Part shown: one piece after another, positions 24,441 through 33,805 of the stretch
Numbering within the stretch: the first letter of the stretch is position 1
Layout: every line of letters starts with the position of its first letter
Source of the DNA: Paratinospora sagittata
Lineage: Eukaryota > Streptophyta > Magnoliopsida > Ranunculales > Menispermaceae
Direction of reading: 5' to 3'
Length of the DNA: 64,000 nt
NCBI GenBank assembly: GCA_035771175.1
Contig: CM069612.1
Coordinates: 23,914,987 to 23,978,986 of the forward strand
Made by a program: the position numbers and the translations under genes
Notes under the pieces: model-generated
The model's database searches: none
The model's input: the letters and a program-made list of their open reading frames with translations, nothing else
What the model was told of the DNA's origin: nothing

Positions 24441-24548
24441 GGGCAGAGGTCTAGAGCCCACCTATTCATAACCTTTAAAATACCCAAATCTCGTGGGCAG
24501 CATTCCAGAGCCCACCTATTCATAACCTTTAAAATACCCAAATCATGT
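24441..24548. repeat. 54-bp tandem duplication
   Basis: Two units, 24441-24494 and 24495-24548. They share AGAGCCCACCTATTCATAAC and the following 15 bases exactly and differ in the first third of the unit. The duplication lies between the long-arm element and the LINE fragment. Confidence 0.85.
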
Positions 24549-24603
24549 TATTAACGGAAGAAAAACCAAGCCCAAGATTCCAATTAATATTAAGGATCAC
24601 GTT

Positions 24604-25330
24604 GTTTTTTGTTCTTGAGTAAACCAACGTTCCATTAGAAAGTCAAATAGAAACAAGGAGCGTGACCCTTGTCTATCGCAGCATCAGTATTAAGCTTGAG
24701 AATACCAGAGCTTGGAGGCTTCTAATGATTTATGTCATTCGGTTGCATGAGATTGCATCGGGTTTTAGGAGGAAAAGATTGATTGCGGGCCTCTATGAAA
24801 GCATCGAGATAGCTGATGGACCAGTTTGTAATGGAAACACCGTCCTGGCCGTGATCACCATGGAAGATACGATTTCTATTACACCGTAGCGCCCAAAGTA
24901 CCACCACTGCAACTTCCAAATCCTCTTAAACCATATTTTCTCCACCCAAAAGAGCAGCAATACCAGGACCCTCACTCGCATTCCAACCACACCATCTCCT
25001 GTCTTTGAATGTGATGCTTCTCCATGCATCCTTAGCAGCTTACAAGAGTGAAAAACATGGTGCATGGTTTTCGGATTGGAGCGGCACACTGAACAGAAAC
25101 CCATTGGAGATACGTGACGCCTAGCCAGGTTTTCACTTAATGGAAGGCGGCGATGTATGGCTTTCCAATAGAAGACTTTAACTTTGCTGGGGAGTTGAAG
25201 CTTCCATAATCTCTTCCACTGATCAGAATTAGCCTGAAGAGAGGAAGGTGTTCCTGACAATCTCTAAGAAAGTGCTAGTTTGTAGGCACTCCTTACTAAA
25301 AAATTACCAGTTCTATCATAATGCCATGCG
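24604..25330 (-). mobile_element. LINE 3' fragment with target-site duplication
   Basis: AAGGATCACGTT occurs at 24592-24603 and 25331-25342 (followed by GT and TGT). The minus-strand insert opens in the typical pre-zf-RVT motif (WHYDRTGNF then VRSAYKLA), followed by a zf-RVT region (WKLQLPSKVKVFYWKAIHRR, C-x2-C and HHVFHSC). After an inter-domain segment with stop codons and frame changes, it stops just after the first residues of the RNase H domain (LKLNTDAAI). The RNase H core is missing. It is severely 5'-truncated and 3'-incomplete, and cannot be coding. Confidence 0.85.
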
Positions 25331-25656
25331 AAGGATCACGTTTGTGCCCTCCAAGTGAAATCTTACCCAAATTCAGAAAAAAAAAAAAAAATCCCAAGGC
25401 AAGTGAAGGTTTTTAATCATTCATTTTTAATTAACAAGTTCTTCACACACACACATACACACATATTTTGAGTAGTTACTACAGAAAAACATTAAACAGC
25501 TAGTGAGTTTAATTTATATGACCTACATAACACTAATAACAACAAATAGCTAAGCCCTTTTAACCCACACAACACTAATTATTATTTTTCCACCATATAT
25601 ATTTGAGTTAATTGTAAATAATTAAACATGCCCTGATGTTTATTTAATTAAGAAAA
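25331..25656. other. Short gene-free stretch
   Basis: AT-rich, with a CA-type run near 25445-25462. No gene is seen. Confidence 0.5.
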
Positions 25657-25821
25657 AATGTTTTATGTATGTTGGATGTCAACGCCATTTCTTGAAGCTG
25701 ACACTCAGTACCTTTAGATATTTTAGGAATGCACGTGTATTGTGTAACATCCCCAACATTTAACGGAGACTGAGTGCTAACATCAGAAAATGATGTTGAC
25801 ACCCAGTATACATAAAACATT
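25657..25821. mobile_element. Palindromic MITE, family 1, copy 1
   Basis: The left end AATGTTTTATGTATGTTGGA and the right end, whose reverse complement is AATGTTTTATGTATACTGGG, form inverted arms of about 55 bases (with TGTCAACG against CATCATTTTC, then ACTCAGT). The element is about 165 bp and non-coding. Two relatives lie at about 30365-30553 and 61188-61346. Confidence 0.75.
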
Positions 25822-26948
25822 AATCTTTAATTAATTATAGTGATAGTTTTTACCATTGATAACTAGCTACATGAATAAACAAAAAGGTTCATTTTGTTTT
25901 GTCTTGGTGTTAAAGCATGGAAATTAATTATATGCGTTTCCATCATTTTCCTAAAACAAGGTCAAGCACATTAGTAAATTAAAGGTCACCCTATATATAA
26001 TTCTTGTTGAAAAACTAAGAAAAACCTATAGCGGCTATATCCACTACCACCTGCTTGAAAGCAACTCTTAACCTCTAACCATTAGTGACAATATCACCAC
26101 ATCTTTCTTTTATAAAATATATACAGGAAATCCTCTAATATAACAAATGGCCAAGAAGCTTAATTAATTTCATGCCACTAATCAAATCATGAAAGCTATG
26201 TACAATGGCAGTGTTTTCAAGAGTTGGGCCTAATTGGCAAAATTAAATCATATTAAATATGTATTCATCAGCACAAAAATGACTCTTATCGTAACTGCAA
26301 GAAACTAAGTATAACTGTACTTCCATGATCATTTGATCATGTGCTACATATATCAACATCTGTAATACATATATATATCTCATTATTAAGATTGTGTAGT
26401 TATACATCTAATTGCATCTTTTATAATTAAAATAGTATTTCCATATCATTGAACTTAATATAATTAAATTCATTCCAAATCTTTCCAAGTTTCATGTTAC
26501 CAAAGATTTAAAATTAATGAACTTGTATCATAATAAACTTCAAATTAATCGAGCTGTCCATAAGGATTACTAATTTGTTTCTTAAATAAATAATCTTAAA
26601 TGAGAATTAATTATCTTAAGATAAATGCTAAGTGCTCCATCATCTCTATACTGAAATTTATCCTAGATTCTCCTATTAAATTACAGGCATAGTTGATCTA
26701 GATTGGTCCATATATTTATGATTAAGATAAAATCTTATTTATCCCAGAATTGGTACATAGTTTGAATTTATCTCAATTAATAATAGTCTAGTCAAGTTTG
26801 AGTATGTAGGATTATTTTGTCAATAATTACATTGTATTGAATCGAAATATTAGTCAATAAAAAAATATTATTTCTCTTTATAATTTGCTTCAATAAAACT
26901 TCAACAATTAGAACTTAATTAAGCATGTTCCTCATTAAATTAAGTTCT
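25822..26948. other. Gene-free AT-rich stretch
   Basis: No coding region or clear repeat is seen. Confidence 0.55.
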
Positions 26949-26965
26949 AAAAGTATTTCTTATTC

Positions 26966-27214
26966 TTTTTTTTTTTTTTTTGGTTTCACTGTTGAGCGGT
27001 ACCCAGGTGGTGTCCTCATCCGCTTTGCGGCGAGACTAATCCACCTAAATTCGACCCGGGTTCTAATCCACCTAAATTCGACCCGGGTTGGACTACAAAT
27101 GTACAAATATCTCCCAACAAATTGTAGCTCCGTACACGAGGGGGTTTTGAACTCACGACCTCGCTTAAGGGGAACGAATACCAAGCTATCCGAACCAACC
27201 AAATGTTGGTAAAA
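26966..27214 (-). mobile_element. tRNA-derived SINE with 17-bp target duplication
   Basis: AAAAGTATTTCTTATTC flanks the element at 26949-26965 and 27215-27231. On the minus strand it reads: head GGTTGGTTCGGATAGCTTGG (box A region), GGTCGTGAGTTCAAAACC (box B), a middle region, the 3' domain GGTGGATTAGTCTCGCCGC followed by GAGGACACCACCTGGGT, and a poly(A) tail (poly-T at 26966-26981 on the plus strand). A 27-bp exact tandem duplication (27036-27062 and 27063-27089) lies in the middle. The long perfect duplication suggests a recent insertion. Confidence 0.93.
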
Positions 27215-27231
27215 AAAAGTATTTCTTATTC

Positions 27232-28257
27232 ACAAACAAATTGGATATGATCACTTGATTATTATTTGGTTAATTAGGCTTTATTTTCTTTTAACAAATC
27301 AAATTAAGCTGGAAGGGAACTTGATTAATTATGTATAAGGTCTAGAATATTATCTTTTTACAATACATACATACATACATAATTAGTCGTTTAAAGTAAC
27401 ATGTACTTTATTTCCTAAATAGTGCCTACATCAATTTTATTTTTTATTTTTTATTAAATAGTTTTTTTTCTTTACAAAATTATCATCAACATAGATTCTA
27501 TTATATGTATATACATGCACGTGGAAGCATGCATATCTCTTGTTCTTCATCATATGGAAACACTTAAACTTCATGAAAATATTAAAGAACAAATTTATGT
27601 TTTATATTCATCATCTTACAAATTCTTTTTATGTCATCTATCTTTCTGTTGCTAATATTGTTCTATTGGAAGTCAAGGAAATAGGAGGAATAACTGTCAT
27701 CCATAATATCTATACATCAATAGCAACAATAGGAGTGATTCTGTTATCTGATTGATCTTACTAGAAATCATAGTAGTAGTGCAATAAATTCCATTAATTT
27801 GGAGTGATGAAATATGTATATTACATGTACATTTCCAAAGGGTCCAACTATATTCTCAGTCACAACATCAATTTGTTTTGTTTGAATTATAGCCTAATAT
27901 GATATAATGACGTACATAAGTGGTTACCGTTCTTAATTAATTAAGATACAAAATGAACTCAAACACAATAAATATAACAAAATATAACATGCAAAATAGA
28001 TATTTATACCTATGAGAGAGCTATGTTGTACTCCATATATCCATATTTTTATAATGTGAGCCATAAAATAATATTTATGAATATTTTAATATTTAACTTT
28101 TAGTTTCTTTCAACTTTCTAGTTGAGTTTACTAGTCTAAGGAATGTCTTTATTTTTAAATTATTGTAGTTTAGATAGTTTCTAAATTCATTTTTCTTGGT
28201 TAATGTAATTAGAAAGTGTCTAATAAAGTTATAATAGCATTATAAAGTTGCTACAGT
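27232..28257. other. Gene-free AT-rich stretch
   Basis: I see no gene. A CATA repeat lies around 27366-27381. Confidence 0.55.
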
Positions 28258-28612
28258 TTGCTTATAGTAAAACTTTCCAAGGCCCACCTTATGATGACAT
28301 TCAAATTGAGAGAGATAAATTGAACAAGTATATTGGTTGTCCCCTGTTGAGATGTATGTACTATTAAACTAAAATTGGGATTATCCGTTGAGAACTATGG
28401 TAGAACAGTATATGAATATCTCCTCGGTGGCCTTTATTTTACCAAAGGATGATGAGAATATATATGAACTCTCAACCATTTATGTGTAGGATAGATTATT
28501 TCTTATTTTGTGCCGAAGCAATTTATAAAGCACATACCAAAACAAGCAAAATCAAAGGACAATACTTGAGTGCTACGGCCGGTAATGTAAAAAATGATCC
28601 AAAGGGTTGTAT
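28258..28612 (+). pseudogene. rbcL: Nuclear copy of plastid rbcL fragment (NUPT)
   Basis: About 355 bases align in order with an internal part of the chloroplast gene for the RuBisCO large subunit. Recognisable blocks are AAAACTTTCCAAGGCCCACC, GAGAGAGATAAATTGAACAA, TAAATTGGGATTATCCGTTG-like sequence, TTTTACCAAAGGATGATGAG and TTCTTATTTTGTGCCGAAGC. In one frame the residues [17 protein letters not shown] and IKG-Y then SATAG mirror rbcL NSQPFM, FLFCAEA-YKA and IKGHYLNATAG. Small insertions (for example TATATG after GAGAATA) and many substitutions destroy the frame, and there is no start or flanking plastid sequence. It is a dead, old organelle-to-nucleus transfer, corresponding roughly to rbcL codons 145-260 by memory of the family. 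Confidence 0.9.
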
Positions 28613-29380
28613 TATTATGAATGTCTCTTTGAGAGTAAAATTTAGTTTGTAGTTCTTTATTTATTTTTCAATTTTTTCTTAAATCCATTTATTCAAATAT
28701 GCTTCTACTATGTTATCTTCAAACTGAAAATTAATTAGTTAATTCAAAATGGTAGGTCCAGCCACTTTGTCAACCTAAATTAGCTTCATAGTTAGCTTAA
28801 CTTATATATAATGTGATTAATTAAATTTAGAGTAGTGATTTGACGTTCTCGTAGATATATGTGATCTTCACAAAACTAGATCATTGTCGAGAAGAGTGAA
28901 CAAAGAGACATTGTTAATTTTGGCATGAAACTTTTCCTTGATCCTAAAAGCATTAGTTCATACTACTAATTAAAATACAACTAATTATTTATTAATGGAT
29001 GGAGCTCGTATAGATGGTGATTAGTACAAGTATTAAGGGAAAATTATCCTACGTCAACATCATTCTACGAGACCCGTAAGCGTCTTGGACTCATGACAAG
29101 GCGGTTAACTCAACGTATCAATGCTAATTATAAGAGATCATCTGATGTAGAGAACCAAAGAATCTTGCTGTTGTAGAAGCCAGTCTCATGCATTGATCCT
29201 TACGTATTTTGTGTAGTTTTCATGTTAGAAACGCAAGCTCATAGGTCGCCTTATGTATATATATATTCTCTCGATCGATTGTGATGGTTTATGGTAGTGT
29301 TCACTGTTATATACATATACATAAGGTCGCGTACTGAAAGCAGGAATTAATGAAGGGAAGCTGGGGAGTTTACTTTTATT
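28613..29380. other. Gene-free stretch
   Basis: AT-rich sequence after the rbcL fragment. I saw no further plastid sequence and no gene. Confidence 0.5.
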
Positions 29381-29388
29381 AGGGTTAG

Positions 29389-30105
29389 TAGGGGTGTACA
29401 TGGATTGGATTGAGTTGGGTCGGGTTAGGGCTAAAATTTAACTCCACCTAAACAGTTTGGGTTCGTAATTTTGAAATCCAACTCAATTCAATTTGTCCTC
29501 AAACTTAACCCAACCCAAACAGTTCGGGTTCAATTTGAGTTAGGTCAGTTCATCGGGTTGGACATAGTCAAAATTCTTATTTGCAACAAAAAAAAAGACA
29601 ACTTGTTTAGCGAAAAAAAAAAAAGTCAAAAGTTTTTGAGATACTTCATCTACACAAAAAAAAAATAAAAAAATTAAGCAAATCTTATACCAAAAAAGCA
29701 AATTTACAAAATATTAATCATTAAGAAAATTATTTAGAAAATAAGAATTTTTCAAGAATTTTAACACACAAAAGCAAAGGGCTAATCCTGATAATTTAAT
29801 AATATTTCAAAATTTTTAATACACAATCAACCAGTTTGAGAAGCATGCAAATAATAAATAATCAATACATAATAGTTGAACAATATAAACAATTATACTT
29901 TTTTACAAGGTCTAGGGTTTCAACACTTACGTTCAATTTGGGTCGGGTTATTTAATTTTTTATGGGCTCAACCTATAACCCAATTCAAATTAATCGGGTT
30001 AGACATTTTAGAACCCAACCAAATCTAAATAACCAATCTAATCCAACCCAAACCAACCTAAAAGGTTCGATTTGATTGGATTGATCGGGTTGATAAACAC
30101 TCTTA
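29389..30105. mobile_element. Non-autonomous hAT element, 717 bp
   Basis: A perfect 8-bp duplication AGGGTTAG (29381-29388 and 30106-30113) flanks an element. It starts TAGGGGTGTACATGGATTGG and ends with the reverse complement of TAAGAGTGTTTATCAACC, the usual plant hAT terminal pattern. Subterminal regions are full of GGGTTGGGTCGGG / CCCAACCCAAAC motifs on both sides, typical of transposase-binding repeats. The interior has no transposase frame. Confidence 0.88.
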
Positions 30106-30364
30106 AGGGTTAGAGTTTTCACACGTGTGAAAGAGGCCCCAACACATTTTGTGACTACCAAATTAATGATTGTGTGTAACATAAGGAAAATAACGTCCAA
30201 CTGAATGGCAAGGCCTACGTCACATGGGAAAGGGTCATGCATTTTGTGAATGGGCCAAATCCGTTGAAGAAGGAAGTAAGCTTGCTTTTTGAATGCCCTA
30301 GTTCCCGTGTTTGTTTGCCCTAAATTTTGAAGTTATATATTAATTAAATAATATCATATAGAAA

Positions 30365-30553
30365 AATATTTTATATATATTGGATGCTAATGATTAATTT
30401 GTAACACTAATACTTGATTTTTTTGAATGTTTTGAAGATACGCGTATCTTACGTATGAAACATTTTAAATATATGAACATCTCCAAAACATTTAAGGGAG
30501 ATTGAATGATAACGTTAAAAAATAGTGTTGATACCCAACGTATATATAACATT
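30365..30553. mobile_element. Palindromic MITE, family 1, copy 2
   Basis: The ends ATATTTTATATATATTGGAT and (reverse complement of the right end) ATGTTATATATACGTTGGGT pair as inverted arms. The interior matches the copy near 61.2 kb (GATGTTTTGAAGAT against GAATGTTTTGAAGATACGCG, and GGGAGATTGAATGATAACGT). This copy is the most diverged of the three. Confidence 0.65.
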
Positions 30554-31551
30554 ACTTTATAATATATTATAGGTTACGACATGACTTGATTTCATTGGAC
30601 ATAAATAATTGCTTAATTATATTTTTTGGCCTTAATTATTATAGTTAGATGTGTACACAACCCCCTTATATTGTATCAATTAGTATGTGGCCCACAATAT
30701 AGTAAGGTCTGATGATGAAAGAATGCATGAAAAGAGAAAGAAATTGTTGATGTAGAAAAGAAAGAAAAATGTAAGTATACATATAAAAGGTTTTGAATCA
30801 AACCCATGATTGTAAATGAGAAAAATGTGTTGGGAGAGGCCTAACTCTTTTAAGAGAAACTTTTCAAAGCAGTTGTTCAATTCCAAAAGGAAGCATAGCT
30901 CTCATGAAAAAGTGTAAAACAAAATGACCACTTGCATTCAATTTTAAGATTCATCATCAGCTCGTGAGAAATTCTACATGTGCTTTAATTATATATATAC
31001 ATAAAATAGATGATGCAATGTTGTCACCTTGAAGATGATATATAGATGATGGATATGTGTTGATGGGATAATCATTAACCTCCAATTCTAAAGGGAGGAA
31101 AATGGCAGTTTCTATGCTCTCAAATGACCCAAAAAAACTTATTTATGTAGTAGCAATTTCATTGGATTGGTTAATTGAGTGTAAGCTTGATTTTCAATCA
31201 CTGCCCTAAAATTCTTTTCAATTTAAAGGCATGTGATCAGTGAGATCATTTTCTATGGTTATATAGCTAGGTTATTACGCTTAATTTTCTCAGTATAGGT
31301 AAGGTTTGTTTACCAATAATTAATTCCCTTTATATTGCAAAGGAGAGAGATATTACCAACACACACAACTCCAACTTTTATAGTATAATTAGGAGATTTT
31401 AAGTTACATGGACGCACCCACAATATTAATCTCGATGACGATGAGACATGGTTAAAACAGTATAAATATGAAGTTAATGATAATTTAATCACTCAGAGAG
31501 TTGCAAAGTACAAGGTCAAACACATTAATGCTTCATTAATTACTTTTGGTG
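30554..31551. other. Gene-free AT-rich stretch
   Basis: No coding region or clear repeat is seen. Confidence 0.55.
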
Positions 31552-31568
31552 AAGCCTAAGGACAATGA

Positions 31569-31778
31569 CCAACAGGTGGTAGTTCAGTTGGTTAAGGAAC
31601 TGAGTATAAGTAGCGTTGAAGTTCACGTTTCGAGTTCAAGTTTGGACGTATTTCTATTTATCTATTTCTGTTTGGAGGGCCAGCTCAAATGACTCTACAA
31701 TGCCCGAAAGAATCAGTCTCTTCCAAAATGAATGAGATACCTATCATGTGCCGAAAAACTGATAATATAAAAAAAAAA
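31569..31778 (+). mobile_element. tRNA-derived SINE with 17-bp target duplication
   Basis: AAGCCTAAGGACAATGA is repeated at 31552-31568 and 31779-31795. The head contains GGTAGTTCAGTTGGTTAAGG (box A) and GTTTCGAGTTCAAGTTTGG (box B), followed by a body and a poly(A) tail at 31769-31780. The head is shared with the copy at 12400. The perfect long duplication marks a recent insertion. Confidence 0.93.
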
Positions 31779-31841
31779 AAGCCTAAGGACAATGAAATCA
31801 TCATGAAATATTGAAGTTAGGTAAAATATTCAAAGTTTATT

Positions 31842-32157
31842 TGTCACGACGCCCCTGACGTAGGCTGACGTCATGACCGGCACAGCGTACTATACACTGT
31901 ACATCCTCATTCATACTATGCATTAAGTCATTACATCATACTCTAATCCACATTTTTAATTAACCAACCCCATAAATGAATCAATTTCATAATTTTATTT
32001 ATTTACTAATCATACACGCGTATATTTAGCGCATACGTATCAAATACGTGTATTATCACGCGTATAGTTAGCTCATACGTATAAAATATGTGTATGATAC
32101 ATATCGATATACGCGTACTTCAACGTCTATATTTAATTAAAATTACGGGGTGTTACA
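31842..32157. mobile_element. Probable solo LTR, 316 bp
   Basis: The segment begins TGTCACGACGCCCC and ends GGGGTGTTACA, i.e. TG...CA ends that are also imperfect inverted repeats. It is flanked on both sides by TTATT (31837-31841 and 32158-32162). It contains no coding sequence. Inside are two ~43-base tandem units rich in ACGCGTATA, TACGTAT and ATACGTGTAT palindromes (about 32015-32100). The features fit a solo LTR left by recombination; the right TTATT overlaps the first base of the Copia element. A MITE is the main alternative. Confidence 0.65.
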
Positions 32158-32161
32158 TTAT

Positions 32162-32502
32162 TGAAGAAAAAGATACAGAGAGGAAAGTTGAAGAAAAGGA
32201 TACAGAGAGGAACCAATGAATATTGGAGAATGATTTTTCTGTATATTGAGAATTGCTTGATTACATGTCTAACATATATATGCTATTCTAGTTACACATA
32301 TTATAGAAAGAATGCTAAGCCATATATACAAATCTCCTAATTATAGAAAGAATGCTAATATCTTGCCCTAGAATAATGCTAAGCCATATATACAAATCTC
32401 GTAATTATAGAAAGAATGCTATATACAAATCTCGTAATGATATGGAAACATATCATATCAGTATATCAGTGTCTTCAATCACACATAGAGACAAATCCGG
32501 CA
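32162..32502 (-). repeat. 3' LTR of the Copia element
   Basis: 341 bp with TG...CA ends on the element strand (starts TGCCGGATTTGTCTC, ends TTTTTCTTCA). It differs from the other LTR at four sites with no length change. It contains internal repeats of TATAGAAAGAATGCTA and CCATATATACAAATCTC. Confidence 0.96.
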
Positions 32503-32505
32503 ATA

Positions 32506-32514
32506 CTCCCCCTC
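32506..32514 (-). other. Polypurine tract of the Copia element
   Basis: GAGGGGGAG on the element strand, directly after the pol stop codon (32513-32515, overlapping it) and three bases before the 3' LTR. This is the expected primer site for plus-strand DNA synthesis. Confidence 0.85.
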
Positions 32515-33619
32515 AAGCTGGATCAAGGGGATTAATTGAGCCAAGCTTGGAAAGAATACGATGAAAATGATCTGACGACAAGGCCTTTGTGAAGATATCT
32601 GCAAGCTGGTCATGGCTACGAGTGTAATGAGTAACAATGGCCCGAGTCTGAACATGTTGCCGAATGTAATGACAATCAACCTCAATGTGTTTAGTCCGTT
32701 CATGAAAAACGGGATTAGAGGCAATGTGCATAGCCGCTTGATTGTCACAACAAAGCGTTATAGACTGAGAATGAGAGATACCCAAATCGGTAAGGAGAGT
32801 CTTTAGCCACATGAGTTCAGAAGCTGTGGAAGCCATGGCCCGATACTCTGCTTCGGCACTTGACCGTGCGACCACTGTTTGTTTCTTACTTTTCCAAGAA
32901 ACCAGATTCCCACCGATAAAGATACAATAACCCGTAGTGGACTTTCGATCAAGTTGATTTCCAGGCCAATCTGCATCCGTATAGCCAAGAATTTGAGAAT
33001 GCCCGTTAGCTTTCATGAGGATGCCATGACCAATTGTTTTCTTTAGATATCGAAGAATTCTCTGAACAATATGCATATGAACCGTGGTGGGAGAATGCAT
33101 AAATTGACTAATAATGCTCACTGCATAACTAATATCAGGCCATGTGATTGTTAAATAGATAAGTTTGCCAACCAATCTTTGATAATCTTGAACAGAACCC
33201 AGAGGTGCACCAGATCTATCAAGCTGCAGTTTGCTATCCAATGGTGTGCGTGCAGGTTTGCAATCCAACATATTAGCATCACGCAATAAATCTGTCACAT
33301 ACTTGCGTTGATTCAAGAACAAGCCTTTGGAGGAAGTGGCCATTTCGATGCCCAGGAAGTATTTCAGCACACCGAGATCTTTAATGGAAAACTTTTGTTG
33401 GAGAACACTCTTAAGCTTACGTATAGCAGCATCATCATCACCGGTAACAATTAAGTCATCAACATAAATCAAAACAATCAGTCGCTTACCCGAGTGTATG
33501 TGAACAAATAAAGAGTGGTCTGCATTACTTCTCTTAAATCCAAGTTCTTCAAGAACCATACTTAATTTGGCATGCCATGCGCGTGGAGATTGCTTCAAGC
33601 CATAAATAGATTTGTGTAA
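32513..33619 (-). pseudogene. Copia pol 3' part: reverse transcriptase end and RNase H
   Basis: The continuation of the polyprotein frame after the TGA at 33620-33622, in the same register. It contains the reverse transcriptase segment (IYGLKQSPRAWH, the catalytic YVDDLIVTG, KYFLGIEMA), then the connection and the Copia RNase H (GYTDADWPGN, RKSTTGYC, SSAEAEYRAMA, HIEVDCHYIR). The end SKLGSINP lies just before the polypurine tract. No frameshift is seen. It is cut off from gag by two in-frame stops. Confidence 0.93.
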
Positions 33620-33805
33620 TCAACACACTAACCTTGGATCAGTACCTTGCGGATGCCCCGGCGGAAGCTTCATATAGACTTCTTCTTCAAGTTCGCCATG
33701 CAAAAATGCATTTTTAACATCCATTTGTGAAAGAGACCAGCCGTGATTGATAGCGACAGAAATCAAGGTACGGACAGTTGTCATTTTTGCGACGGGCGCA
33801 AACGT

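Noticed and set aside
28449..28652. 67-codon frame as a real gene
   Set aside because: It is the degraded rbcL fragment. Frame interruptions and lack of a plastid context argue against expression.
32015..32110. Palindromic ACGCGTATA/TACGTAT tandem units as a CRISPR-like array or protein-binding array
   Set aside because: This is a plant nuclear genome with only two units, and they lie inside a probable solo LTR with TG...CA ends and a 5-bp duplication.
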